Positions 49,263 through 60,069 of a stretch of DNA of 64,000 bases are shown piece after piece. The position numbers and the translations under genes are program-made. Origin of the DNA: Voacanga thouarsii (lineage: Eukaryota; Streptophyta; Magnoliopsida; Gentianales; Apocynaceae); assembly GCA_026120185.1 (NCBI GenBank), contig JANUWF010002017.1, positions 1,116,001-1,180,000 of the forward strand, given 5' to 3'. Below the pieces are notes generated by a model. That model saw nothing but the letters and a program-made list of their open reading frames with translations, made no database searches and was not told where the DNA came from. Position 1 is the first letter of the stretch. Each line of letters begins with the position of its first letter.

Positions 49263-50160
49263 CTCTGTCAAAATCATACATTTTTTTCAATTAATTAATA
49301 CAAAATTTTTTGTTATATAGGTGGAAAGAAATGCAAATTGAAGCAGGCTTGTTGACTTGGAGGAGACATTAGTCTACAACTCTTATAGGATACATAATTT
49401 ATGATTTTTGTTCAAACTTATAGAAATTAATAAATTTAGGATTTTTACAGTTTAAGTACTATTACCTTTGATGTTTATTTAGTTGATTTCAAGATATTTC
49501 ATAATAAATATATTGTTGTGGTACATTGAACTTAAATTAAATTTATGGATATTTTCTTTTCTTTTAATGTAAATTGTTGTTGCAGGGATTAGTTGAAATT
49601 GGTATGACATATTAAATTGTTACAATATTCGAAATATAGTGACATTTGTATGTCAGGGTTGTCGGAATAAGAAAACGTGTATAAATGTTATCATATTAGG
49701 AATAATATATCACACACAAGTATTATGAAATGTATGATTACTGACATAAAAATTTGCCACATTAGAATAGATATGTTCTATACTAAATGTCAGAAAATAA
49801 TAATTATTTTGAAATTTGTTTATGTTATATTTGAAGCAATAATTAACATTATAAAATGTCATAAAATACATAAATTCTAATGTATGTAGATGTCACCATA
49901 GCTTCATAATGTGACAATATTATGTATTAAAAAAGATTTAAATATTTTTCTGCCTCAACTTTATTATAACACTAACAAATGTCACAAAAATAATTTATAA
50001 ACACATCTACGTATGTTATCATAGGTTCTTATGGTAACATTTGTTTTTGATATTTATAAATGTAACAGACTTTTCCTGATATCACTTTAAATGACACTCT
50101 TTTTATGTGTCATAATAAATTAAATAACAGGAAAAATCCTCTATAGTGACACATAAAAAT
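49263..50160. repeat. AT-rich stretch with repeated TGACA/TGTCA motifs
   Basis: From about 49600 the motif TGACATTT or its complement recurs in both orientations, ending with CTATAGTGACACATAAAAAT at about 50139. It resembles a subterminal zone of another DNA transposon, but no clean pair of termini was found. Confidence 0.35.
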
Positions 50161-52766
50161 GTCATTAAAGGAAAAATGTAGTAGTTGCAAATTTCTCGCA
50201 AATTGTGACGGATTTGCGAAGGCTTATTTTTTAATTTAAAAAAAATAAATTTATTTTTAAATTTTGGATGGTCATCACAAAACCCTCGCTAATTGTGACA
50301 GATTTGCAAGGGCTTATTTTTTTAATTTAAAAAAAATAAATTTATTTTTAAAATTTGGATGGCTGTTGCAAATCTCTTGCTAATTGAGACGGATTTGCGA
50401 GAGTTTAATTTTTAATTTCAAAAAAATTAAATTTATTTTTAAATTTTAGATGACCATCGCAAATCCATCGCTTATTATGACGGATTTGCAAGGGGGGTTT
50501 TTTTTTTATTGTAAAAAAAATAATTTTTTTTAAATCTTGGATGCCCGTCACAAATCCCTCTCTAATTGAGATGGATTTACGAGGGATCAGGGTTTCATAA
50601 GGGTATGAAACCCTCAACCCTCGCAAATCCGTCACTAATCTAAAAAATTCATAATTTTTTTTTAAAGTTTGACTATGTGTGTGTGTGTGTTGAAATAGTA
50701 GAATATGCAAAAAGACTTTATTCAGTTTAATATTTATGTATATAATATAAATATGATATTATTAAGTATATATGTATGTATATATTTATGAATATGATAT
50801 ATATGTATCTATCACAATTAAATGTATATATATATATATATATATATTAACTTGTATGAATATGCAAATATATGAATATATATATATGTATATATATATA
50901 TTAATATGTATATATATATATACATATTGACACACACATATACTAAGATAAATAAATATGTATATATGTATGTATGTATATATATATTTATTTATTTATT
51001 TTTAGATTAAAAAGGTATATTAACATATATATATCTATATATATGTACAAATATATATATATATATATGCATATAAAATATATATATGTACACACATATA
51101 TATATATATGTGCATATAAAAATGCTATATTAATATATGTTTATATGTATATATACTAAATATATATATATGTATATATATATATGTATATAAAAATGCT
51201 ATATTAATATATGTATATATACTATATATATATATATATACATATAATATTTGCAATTAGCAATGAATTCGCTAATTATAACTTTCAATTAGATAATTAG
51301 TAATTAAATTAACAAATTTGCTAATTAGCAACGAATTTGCTACGACTTATTTTTTAAATTTTAAAAAAATAAAGTTATTTCTAAATTTTGGATGGCTGTC
51401 ACAAATCCCTTGCTAATTTGCGACACATTTGTGAGGGCTTATTTTCTCAATTTTAAAAAAAAATATATTTATTTTTAAATTTTGGATAGCCGTCACAATT
51501 CTCTCACCAATTGAGACAGATTTTTGACGGTTTATTTTTTTATTTAAAAAAATTAAGTTTATTTTTTAATTTTAAATGGTCGTTGCAAAATCCCTCACTA
51601 ATTACGATGGATTTGTGAGGGCTTATTTTTGAAAATTTTAAAAAATAAAATTTTTTATTTTGGATGCCTGTCGCAAGTCCCTTGCTAATTCCGGTGAATT
51701 TGTGAGGGATCAGGGTTTCATACAGGTGTGAAACCCAAACCCCTCTCAAATCCATCATTAATCTAAAATATTCATAATTTTTTTTTAAAGTTTGATTTTG
51801 TGTGTGTGTGCGCGCGCGCGTTTGTTGAAATAGTAGAATACATGAAAGATATATATATATATATATGTATGTATGTATACATATGTACATATTAATATAT
51901 GTATATATATATATTAAATATATAAAAATACATATCAAAATCGCAATTAACAACGAATTTGCTAATTATATACTATCAATTAAATAATTAGAAATTAAAT
52001 TAACAAATTCGCTAATTAGCAACATATTTGTCACGGCTTATTTTTTTTTAATTTTAAAAAATAAATTTATTTCTAAAATTTGGATGGCCGTCGCAAATTC
52101 CTCGCTAATTTGTGACGGATTTGCCAGGGCATATTTTCTCAATTTTTTTTAAAAAAAATAGTTTTATTTTTAAATTTTAATGGCCCTCACAAATCCCTTG
52201 CAAATTAGCGACGGATTTGCGATGGCTTATTTTCTCAATTTTAAAAAATAAATTTATTTTTAAATTTCAATGACCCTAGCAAATCCCTTGCAAAATTGCA
52301 ATGGATTTGTCCGGGCTTATTTTTTCAATTTTAAAAAAATAAATTTATTTTAAATTTTTGGATGGTCGTCACAAATTGCCACGGATTTGTGAGTGCTTAT
52401 TTTTTAATATTAAAAAAATAAATTTATTTTTAAATTTCGGAAGGCCGTCGCAAATCCCAATTTAATTGCGATGGATTTGCGATGGCACTTTAATTTTTTA
52501 GTGTTAATTAAATATGAAAAAATGTCGTCACAAATTAGTGACGGATTGGCAACGACTTTCAATTTAATTAGTGCTAATGAATAATTAAAAAAAGTCATCA
52601 CAAATCCGTCTCTAATTTGAGACGGCTAGATGTCCGTCGCTATTACCAATGGATTAGCGAATGAAATTTAAAAAATATATTTATTTTCAAAATTTTTGCT
52701 TCCATTGCTATTCCATCACAAATTAGCTGCAAAAATCCGTCGTTAATTTGGTTTTTTCTTGTAGTG
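50161..52766. repeat. Right subterminal array of CACTA-D with AT-rich dinucleotide tracts
   Basis: Units such as GACGGATTTGCGAGGGCTTA followed by a TTTTTAATTTAAAAAAAATA spacer occur at 50190-50640 and 51300-52740. Between them lie (TA)n, (TG)n and TATGTATA tracts (50665-51250). Two parts of the array are near copies of each other, about 1.13 kb apart: GAGGGATCAGGGTTTCATA occurs at 50580 and 51708. Confidence 0.75.
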
Positions 52767-53064
52767 GAGTGTATGTTTTGTTTTACTCTATTTTATTGGC
52801 TTTTAATGTTTTTATTCTATGTTTTTTGTTTTGCAGGATAGATAAATAATAGCTCCTCTCCTTCGTATGTCAAGATCTTATCATATTTGAAACTTATTTT
52901 AACTTAGGTAGTATTGCTTTACCTTTCTCCCTTTATTCTTTTTTGGTCCCATTAGATATGATTTTATTGTGATATTTTGGCCATTGTGAATAAAGTCCAA
53001 TTCAAGTGTGCAGGGTAGTTTTGTGATATTCTTTGTCCAAATTTTTAATAGTTCTTGGTGTTTT
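52767..53064 (+). repeat. Athila-like 3' region, copy 2, middle part
   Basis: It continues the homology to copy 1 (36063-36365) after CACTA-D: TTTTATTCTATGTTTTT, TTTTGGTCCCATTAGATATG and a polypurine-like AAGTGTGCAGGG. A possible LTR start TGTGATATTC lies at 53023. It is interrupted by a LINE at about 53065. Confidence 0.55.
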
Positions 53065-53778
53065 GTGATATTGTAGGTTGGTCTCAAATTTGCCCAATTC
53101 GGCACTCGAATGGCATGCAAATATACGGATCCTCTATATGCTGGAAAGTTCCCATGCCACCTCGAATCATTCCGGTTACTTGGACTAAATCTAATATGGT
53201 AATAGTTAATGTCGATGGTGCCTGCAAAGGAAATCCAAGGCCTTCCGGGGTCGGAGTAATTGTACGCAGCTCAACGGGCCACGTCATCTTTGGTTTATTC
53301 GAAGAATATTGGCCACTCTTCAAGTCACCAAGCAGAAATTCAAGGTGTTTACTTTGGGCTTAAATGGTGTTGCCGTCTTCATTTTCAAAGTATTATGGTT
53401 CAATCTGACAATCAGCTTCTGGTTTATCAATTACAAGGGAAGGTAGCTAACTCATGGAAAGCACATACTTTCTTCAGAAAATAGAGATGATTCGGTAGAG
53501 CTTCTGTTCTTGCACTTTTACACATGTTTTTTGAGAAGCCAATAGAGTAGCTGATTATCTAACAAATCTAGGGTGCTTCATTCAGGTGTCCCAATCTTTC
53601 CAATCCTTTACAGAATTGCCTACTGAAACAAGAGCCTTATGTAACTTAGATAGATGGCAAATCCCCTCCCTTCGTATTAGAAAGTCTGTATCTAGTTGAG
53701 GCCGATCGGCTTTCTTTTTCTCTATTTTTTCTTCCTCTTTTTTAATAAAAATTGGCTTCGGCCTTTTATAAAAAAAAA
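53065..53778 (+). mobile_element. 5'-truncated L1-type LINE tail with RNase H domain
   Basis: The frame 53160-53360 gives MVIVNVDGACKGNPRPSGVG, an RNase H domain of plant L1 LINEs. After a frameshift near 53300 it continues GHSSSHQAEIQGVYFGLKWC and VQSDNQLLVYQL, then RVADYLTNLG near 53545. The acidic residues of the active site are present (Asp in NVDGA, Glu in AEIQ, Asp in QSDN, Asp in VADY). The 3' end ATTGGCTTCGGCCTTTTATA followed by a short poly-A (to 53778) is typical. The target-site duplication is unclear. Confidence 0.8.
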
Positions 53779-53818
53779 GGATAATATTAATCAATGGTTG
53801 ATTATGAACTACTTTTCT

Positions 53819-53898
<80 letters not shown>

Positions 53899-54138
53899 GA
53901 AAATAATAATAATAATGATATAGGACTAAATCTTCGTTAGATAATTGGATATAGTAATAGAGAAAATTTGACGTTGGCAAAAGTTGGTATCTAAATGTAG
54001 TGTACAACAATTGCAGTGGAGTGCAAGCATTAATATAAGTAGGTCATTTTCGTTAAATGGATACTTCTTAATTTTCTCCTTGCTGTTCAATTCTTTATAT
54101 GATTCTAAGAATATAAAATTCAAAAGTCAAAGGAAGAG
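53779..54138 (+). repeat. Athila-like 3' region, copy 2, right part, with (AAT)n
   Basis: It is similar to 36398-36904: TGGTTGATTATGAACTA, a trinucleotide microsatellite (53819-53900), TTGGCAAAAGTTGGTATCT, and it ends AAAATTCAAAAGTCAAAGGA. Beyond 54138 homology stops and the peptide gene's upstream region begins. Confidence 0.55.
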
Positions 54139-54318
54139 ACAGTGGCATTGGCAAAACGGTCACATCATGAACACTAAGAATGCCAAAATAGTCGTTTCTT
54201 GCTTCAGCAAAATAAAGAATAAGTCATCTTAGCGCCAACCCCTGCCTGATTTGAATTGACGAAATATTTAAATGGAGGCCGCTGCACCATGCGCAAATTT
54301 AAAATTGCATTTTCCACA

Positions 54319-54326
54319 CTATAAAT
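54319..54326 (+). promoter_or_regulatory. TATA box of the peptide gene
   Basis: CTATAAAT lies about 80 bases before the ATG at 54405, in keeping with transcription from about 54350 and a short leader. Confidence 0.6.
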
Positions 54327-54404
54327 CCAGAAGATTTCTGGCCAATTGAAACCACCAACTCATTTACAAGATACAAAAGTTTTCTCTGTGCACAAGCGTC
54401 CTAT

Positions 54405-54903
54405 ATGGCTAAGCTCGCTTGCTTCCTTCTTGTATTGCTCGCTGCTTTTGCAGGTCAGACTCTTGGACTCTCTTTCTCCTAGCTTCGATTTTATCTTTCT
54501 TTTGTAATACAAAATGCCAAATTCGAGGGACCTCACATCTTCTTTAGTCATTAAATTTTTCTCAGAATAGTATGTATTGAAAATAATGACTGACTTTAGT
54601 GGTATTTTTGCAGTTTCTCGGGCTCAAGACATGGTCGAGGGAGAAAATGAATTACTTGAATTTGAAATGCCAGTTTCTGAGGCTCAATATGTGGTCGACG
54701 AAGAAAAAGAATTACCTGAAATTGAAAGACCAAGGAAAATGCTTCCAACTGTTGAGATAAGAACTTCCATAATACAAGTACCAGAAAACGATCAAAATCA
54801 CTGTCTTCCTAGAGGCAGACATTGTATCCCTCATAGACACCACCATCACTGTTGTGCACCGTACCATTGCGTTAGGCGTCCACACGGTCATAGGTGTGCC
54901 TAA
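54405..54903 (+). CDS. Secreted six-cysteine (knottin-like) peptide precursor, two exons, His-rich
   Basis: Exon 1 is 54405-54453 and exon 2 is 54614-54903. The intron 54454-54613 has GT...TTTTTGCAG borders and splits a Val codon in phase 1. The protein has 112 residues. Residues 1-20 are a signal peptide (MAKLACFLLVLLAAFAVSRA), so it should enter the secretory pathway. Residues 17-36 and 37-56 are a 20-residue tandem repeat, acidic, probably a propeptide. A basic site (RPRK, 55-58) follows. The C-terminal part has six Cys at 80, 87, 96, 97, 102 and 111, spaced C-6-C-8-CC-4-C-8-C, the cystine-knot pattern of plant knottin-type antimicrobial peptides. The loop before the CC pair is HRHHHH. I do not recognise a named family. 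All joined frames are open and a TATA box and poly-A signals fit. Defence or signalling roles are inferences. Confidence 0.85.
54614..54733 (+). repeat. 60-bp tandem duplication within the peptide gene
   Basis: 54614-54673 and 54674-54733 align as two 60-bp units (TTTCTCGGGCTCAA and TTTCTGAGGCTCAA starts). The second unit is preceded by CCAG, echoing the TTGCAG acceptor before the first. The phase is conserved, so the repeat adds exactly 20 residues to the acidic propeptide. Confidence 0.85.
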
Positions 54904-54949
54904 AATTTTCAAGTCTCCAAATTTATTCAATGATGTTTTTCCGGAGCAT

Positions 54950-54964
54950 AATAAAGAAAATAAA
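54950..54964 (+). terminator. Two overlapping-region poly(A) signals of the peptide gene
   Basis: AATAAA occurs at 54950-54955 and 54959-54964, about 50 bases after the stop codon. A further AATAAA is at about 55067. They support 54903 as a genuine transcript end. Confidence 0.6.
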
Positions 54965-55240
54965 GATGTCTAATCATGTTTAATTTCCACTTGATGTATG
55001 CTTTCTCTATTATGCATGTTATGCGGTTTGAATAATGTAAAGACTTCTTGTATAGGTTATGTGCCCAATAAAATCGTTTGATTTCAAATCATTGGCTGAA
55101 AGTATCAAACCCTCTTCCTTTTACGTATTTGTCTCAAATCCAAACCCACATGGACAGTGGTTTCGAAACATCTATATAAGGCTGTGCTTTGAAATTTGAA
55201 AGTATTTGGTGATATTTTTCAGAAGCTCAATCAGTATAAT
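54965..55240. other. 3' flank of the peptide gene
   Basis: Non-coding. A TATA-like CTATATAAGG lies at about 55171, followed by ATGAAGAGTATTTTGCT at about 55246, but this frame closes within repeat R, so no second gene is called. Confidence 0.35.
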
Positions 55241-55645
55241 TCCTTATGAAGAGTATTTTGCTAAGATTAACTAATTCTTCAACTCTTCTCATTATTATTA
55301 TTTTTTTAAATTTCTCAAACCACTTTCTTATTTTTTATTTAACATATTATAGACTAAGGATTTAAGAAAATAGATGGCCATGTATTTAGTTTTTGAATAA
55401 AAATATCAATCTCAAGTAACTAACATAAATATAAAATTGTAGATGAACAAAAAAAAAAAAAAAGACTATTAGGGAATAATAAAAACTAATATCAATAGTT
55501 AACTAAAACTTAGAATGGAACATTGGAGAGATTAATTAGCCCCAAAGGAACTTAGTTTTTTAGATGATGAAGTCTTTAATTATCTGTTACTGAAAATTAT
55601 TTCCTCAAAGAATAATAGTAGAGTTTAACTACACTCACGAAAATA
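55241..55645. repeat. Dispersed repeat R, copy 3
   Basis: It is similar to 20715-21085 and 59625-60005 but more diverged, and not attached to a retrotransposon piece on its left side. Confidence 0.5.
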
Positions 55646-56135
55646 ACTTAAGGCAGGAAAAAAAAGATAGAGAAAGGAAAGAGATAGTGGGAGTGAAACA
55701 AATATTAAGAAACCAACAAATAAAGGTTGAAGCTTGACTATAGATAAATTTTTTTATAAAATAAATTAAATTGTTAGTTTAGAATATTATTTGATAATTT
55801 TAGTTTTGATAAAATTTTTAAAGTTTGGGGACTTCTTCTTTAACCGAATGCCTCAAAGACCTAAGGATAGACATGGCTATTGCAATTATTGTTTTTCAAA
55901 GAATACACACACGTACACACCATTTTTTGACATATTCCTGCACCGGCAGCTGCTTTTAGGTACTATCCATTTGGAATCACAATTCTGTTTGCACATCTTC
56001 ACAATTTGGTAATCATCAGTGGTAGATGAATGCCCACAGCCTAGCAAAGGGAAAAGGAACGCCTTTAGGACGAATATAATCAGGCACTCTAATTTTATTT
56101 ATTTATTTTTTGGACACTCTAACGGATGGGTTTGC
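55646..56135. other. Stretch without a recognisable gene
   Basis: AT-rich. A 73-residue frame at 55791-56012 shows no domain. Nothing else can be supported. Confidence 0.4.
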
Positions 56136-56575
56136 AGACGACAATTCTGGGTGTCTTTCGGCAAATTTATGGCCGAAAATTAACAGCACCAAGATTTTGA
56201 AACGACTTTGAATGTTACAAGAGATTTCACTGGCAACCTTTAGGTATCCACCACTTTCTGCTGATCTATTTCTATTCATGGAAAAAAAAAAGTCAACAAA
56301 ATTAGACTCAGTATTTTACTAAAAATCAATAATGATGTTGTTACTGCGTGATCTCATGATGTTGTTACTGCGTAAATCTATTGAAGTGTATCTGCTCCTT
56401 TTTTTTTTTTAATTTTTTAATCCTAAAGTAATGCTTGTTTTGTCTTAGATAACATTTTAATGGTCTCGAAATAGTCTAACGGTATATCTTCTGCACGACT
56501 CATCCACTACTTCAATGGAACATGTTGCTCAACAAATCATTGCTCCACCTATAGTTTTAGCAACAACTGCTAAAA
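56136..56575. other. Non-coding block F, copy 2
   Basis: It is similar to 16548-17308 and here continuous with its left side, so it serves as the empty counterpart of the CACTA-A right border. Copy 1 has additional sequence in the middle, including a longer middle part around 16900-17180. Confidence 0.5.
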
Positions 56576-56597
56576 TTAAATGTCTTAGAAGTCGCTT

Positions 56598-56807
56598 GTG
56601 TTGGCTTGGTTGGTTAGTGTGGGTGAGTCCCACACTGTTAACCATGATACGAACTTTTCTTGAGACATGAGTCCGTTGTACAGAGCTTGCCTGTACTGTT
56701 TACATCTTTCATATGGTTTGTAGACTGTTGCACAGTGGCATGGTTTTCACAGAGTACATCTTTAGGTTGTAACTACCCGTTCCATTTCCCAAAAAAAAAA
56801 AAAAAAA
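56598..56807 (+). repeat. SINE-like retroposon candidate ending in poly-A
   Basis: It starts near TTGGCTTGGTTGGTTAGTG, which partly fits a Pol III A-box. It carries a small inverted repeat (AGTGTGGGTGAGTCCCACACT region) and ends in a run of 17 A at 56791-56807. It is absent from the block at 17308. No B-box or clear target duplication was found. Confidence 0.35.
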
Positions 56808-58207
56808 TTATCAAAGATGCATGGATTTGAAGAGATAGTGACTACGATAATGGTCTAAATCAGAAACACAAAACTCTTTCTCTCGAGCACTATAACATGC
56901 ACCAGTTCATGTTGCGGATTCACATTTGTCCGTAAATTTCAAGGGTTTCTGATCTTCACTATAAATAGCTCCTCTTCTATCATTTCAAGCACGTTTTTTA
57001 GGAAAAAGCCACCCACGGATAAAACTTATTTCAAATCATCAAGTAATCTCTAATGGATTATAAGAGCCTACAATGTATATAATTTCGTGTCATTTGTGTT
57101 ATAATTTCTTAGAATTACTAAATAGATGACTTTTACTTTCCCAATTTTTACCTTATTTTATGTAGATTGCAAAAGAAGAGGATTTGTTAGAGAAACAAGG
57201 TGAAAAAAAAAAAAAAACAGTGAAAGGAGCTTCAAGGAAACAACCAGCGTCTATTACAACACCATAACAGTCGATGGTCAAATTTAAAACTCAGAAGACC
57301 TAAACTACTGGGAGTAATTGGCACCAGTCATGATGAGCTAACAAGCACCGGTTAATAGTTGGAGCTTTAAAAAAAGAGAGTAACCCGCCAACTTGAACCT
57401 CCTAAATATCACCGGTTCAGTTTCTAGAAAACCCATGTTTTCTGATTTTCTGAGTTTTTCGAAGTGAGAGCTATAAATAGCACTTTTATGACTTATTAGG
57501 GCATGATTTTCCAGAACAGAGGGCTCAAAAAAACTCTGAAGAGCACCAAGAAGCTTCTAAGGGAATATCAAGGCCACCATTGAAGGGAAAAGGAGTATCT
57601 TTAAAGAGGAATTGCATGGGAGAAAGGGCTTCACTTGTTTAAGAGTTTTCCCTTCTCTCTTCTTGTAATTTTGTTTTGATTACGTTAGACTTTATGGATT
57701 AACATTGTAGTTAAAAGGATAAACCCTTATTTTGTTGGATATTGAATTCCGTTTTGGTTTAAAGAAATCTATTTCTAACGCTCGACCACTATCTTTTATT
57801 TGTGTGGAATGATTGATTGGGTTTTCCCAATTCTAACGATTTCAAGAGATGGGGTTAGGATAAGAGTTTTGTTGATTGATTTACTCCATGGGTTTTCCTT
57901 TAAGTAACTCGAAGGAGGGGTTGAGAGAATGGAACTTGGTGATTGATGGGTTGTTGGTGTTGCTTAGAGATAGGGACTCTGAAATTAAATTGAGTAGTTG
58001 ATTTTATTGCCCCTTGGATTTGATAAGTGACAAAGAGATACCCATTAGTTGGGCTGGGGTGGGAGCCTCATAGCTCAACATAGAATGGGTCTTGCATGAA
58101 GTTACCCAATTGGACTTAGATTTGGATTGTTAATTAGCTAGCTGGAATATTTTATTTTTGGCTTGTTTTTGGGAGATTCCTCTAAATTACATAATTTAAC
58201 TCCTTTT

Positions 58208-58563
58208 TGTTATGAATTATTGGAATCTCCATTAATTAGTGGAGGCTCCACTAATTATGGATTTATGTGAATTATTAGAAGATTTTTATGGATGTCCACC
58301 ATTTAGTGGAGACACCATTAATTGAAGATGATGTATGCCATGATGTATTTCACTAATTAGAGCTCTATAAATAGAGCTATTCTCTAAGCTTGTAATACAC
58401 CATCATTTGTGAAAGAAAGATTAGTGAAAGAAAGATTAGAGAAAGAATTGTGAGAGAAAGAAAGAGAGAAGTTTGAAGAGAAATTCTTGTGCAAAGAATA
58501 GTTAAAATTTTCTTAGTGTGTAGTGTGTAGATTTTATTCTAACACTACCCTAATTTTATAACA
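58208..58563. mobile_element. 356-bp solo LTR (copia- or TRIM-like), TSD CTTTT
   Basis: It begins TGTTATGAATTAT and ends TTTTATAACA, so the termini are short inverted repeats TGTTAT/ATAACA. CTTTT flanks it on both sides (58203-58207 and 58564-58568). The homologous site at about 19750 has a single CTTTT and no insert. A TATA-like CTATAAATAG lies at about 58363. There is no coding sequence. Confidence 0.88.
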
Positions 58564-58890
58564 CTTTTCTTATTCTTTTAGTGATTTTGGGACCTTGGGT
58601 GACATCTTTTGTGTGTGGATTGGTGCACTCTCTAGACAAATTGTCACATTTGTTTATATCTTTGATTTGTTAGGTAAACAATCAAATGAGAGCAATGTAG
58701 GGGTACGTCTCATCTTTCCTTGGGTTTACCGAAACTTGTCATGGTAACTCTATGATACACAAAAAGTATACCTGCCTATATATTTGTTGTGTGAATTATT
58801 TGGTATTTTAATTTAAAAACTTGATTAAGGGTGTGATTTTGACACGACATTTTCTAAGATACACATATGCACACAAATGCACAACCAGAT

Positions 58891-58910
58891 TTTGGTGACG
58901 TTGCCGGAGA
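58891..58910 (+). other. Primer-binding-site-like sequence of family M, copy 2
   Basis: TTTGGTGACGTTGCCGGAGA follows an ACCA end, with the same layout as at 20078-20097 in copy 1. Confidence 0.5.
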
Positions 58911-59180
58911 ATTGAATGGTTATATTTTCAAATTTTTTAGTTTTATTATTTTGTCCTTGTATATATGTACATACTTGTACATATCACTAACTTATATTCA
59001 GGTAGTTATATACGTTCTATTGTGAATATGGTTGATTTCGCCATTTGCACTTGAGAATTTTCTTTCGTTGTTGTGTAAATCTTTTTTCTTTTGTAGCTTT
59101 AGGAATTTCTTTGATATATTTTGATTCTTTGATACATTATTTATTCATTTAAAATTGGTTATAGAGGTTCTTTTGTGTTG

Positions 59181-59290
59181 ATATATATATATATATATAT
59201 GCATACGTATATACATATATATACACATATATATATGCATACGTGTATCTATGTGTATATATATGTATATACGTATGCATATATATATGT
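59181..59290. repeat. TA-rich tract forming a 39-bp inverted repeat
   Basis: The left arm 59191-59229 and right arm 59250-59288 are perfect reverse complements (core GCATACGTATATACATATA), with a 20-base loop. Such a stem could extrude as a cruciform. The homologous tract in copy 1 is a plain (TA)n. Confidence 0.85.
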
Positions 59291-59363
59291 GTGTGTGTTG
59301 TATCCTGCTAACTTGTGTAAGAAGTTGGTTTAGTTACTTTTACTTTACTACATATTTTTCATC

Positions 59364-59603
59364 TTGATGTTTAATCACTTTGTGAAAAGTTTTATTCATT
59401 TTTTATTGCATATGGACTTTTCAAATCATGTATACATGGACGCCTTGATGCATCCTTCACTTGACGATCTCTTGGTAGAATTTTTACTTACAATTGATTC
59501 GCGCTTTCAAACAATGGAGGTGTTGATGTCCAACAAATATGTGCTACTCAATAATTTGAGAAATCAAATTGGATCATTCGGAAATTTAATTGGAAATTGG
59601 TAA
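59364..59603 (+). CDS. Athila-like Gag fragment, open over 79 codons
   Basis: The frame MMFNHFVKSFIHFLL...HPSLDDLLVEFLL...MEVLMSNKYVLLNNLRNQIGSF corresponds to the coiled-coil part of an Athila-like Gag. It follows an LTR and a primer-binding site, but the N-terminal gag domain and the zinc knuckle are missing. A working product is unlikely. The intact frame over 240 bases, where copy 1 is frameshifted, suggests a later origin of this copy. Confidence 0.4.
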   Translation: MMFNHFVKSFIHFLLHMDFSNHVYMDALMHPSLDDLLVEFLLTIDSRFQTMEVLMSNKYVLLNNLRNQIGSFGNLIGNW

Positions 59604-59624
59604 TGGTGTAGCACATCAAGAACA

Positions 59625-60005
59625 ATACGTTGAGATTAATTCATTGTTGACTCATCTCATTTTCCTTAAATTTTCTATAACCACTTTCTTATATTTTACT
59701 TAACATATTATTGACAAAAATGTTTAAAAAATAGATGACCATACATTTAGTTTTTTCTAGAAAAATAAAATATGAAAATTAAGTAACCAGCATAAATAGA
59801 AAATTATACAGGAACAAAAAAATTTAAAAAAAATAAACATTTGCGAATAATAAAAACTACTAAGATAATTGGTTAGTTACAACTAATTGAAGACTGGAGT
59901 GTTTAATTAGCTCCAAAGGTACTTTTAAAATTTTAAAATCATAAAGTCTCTAATTAAATATTGCTAGAAAATATTTCCACAAAGAACAATATTGGAGTTT
60001 AACTA
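59625..60005. repeat. Dispersed repeat R, copy 2
   Basis: It is closely similar to 20715-21085 and lies in the same position, between the gag remnant and LTR family L. Confidence 0.6.
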
Positions 60006-60069
60006 TCTAATGTATTGGCATTGCATTAGATGTTTTGGGTGGTTTTTAGATAAGTTGTGTTAAAGTATA

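Larger units (their letters stand above)
41911..52766. mobile_element. CACTA-D: complete 10.9-kb CACTA element with captured gene pieces, TSD GAG
   Basis: The left end is CACTACAAGAAAAA (41911 on) and the right end is TTTTTTCTTGTAGTG (to 52766), perfect inverted termini of the CACTA type. GAG flanks both sides (41908-41910 and 52767-52769). The paralogous sequence at 36050-36075 shows the uninterrupted site. Subterminal arrays lie at both ends. No Tnp2 transposase is visible, so it must have moved with help from another element. The interior holds a TIR-domain fragment, a DUF8039-like exon and other exon-like pieces. Confidence 0.9.
57036..59620 (+). mobile_element. Athila-like LTR and leader, family M, copy 2
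   Basis: It is similar to 18578-20720 along its length. TATA box CTATAAATA at 57471, primer-site-like TTTGGTGACGTTGCCGGAGA at 58891-58910, gag coiled-coil frame at 59364-59603. Insertions relative to copy 1 are the solo LTR at 58208-58563 and the expanded TA tract at 59181-59300. Confidence 0.65.

Noticed and set aside
53582..54010. Poly-Ile and poly-Asn frames over (AAT)n
   Set aside because: They are microsatellite translations without flanking coding features.
55171..55320. A second peptide gene behind the TATA-like CTATATAAGG at 55171
   Set aside because: The ATG at about 55246 opens only a very short frame that runs into repeat R, and no signal peptide or cysteine pattern follows.
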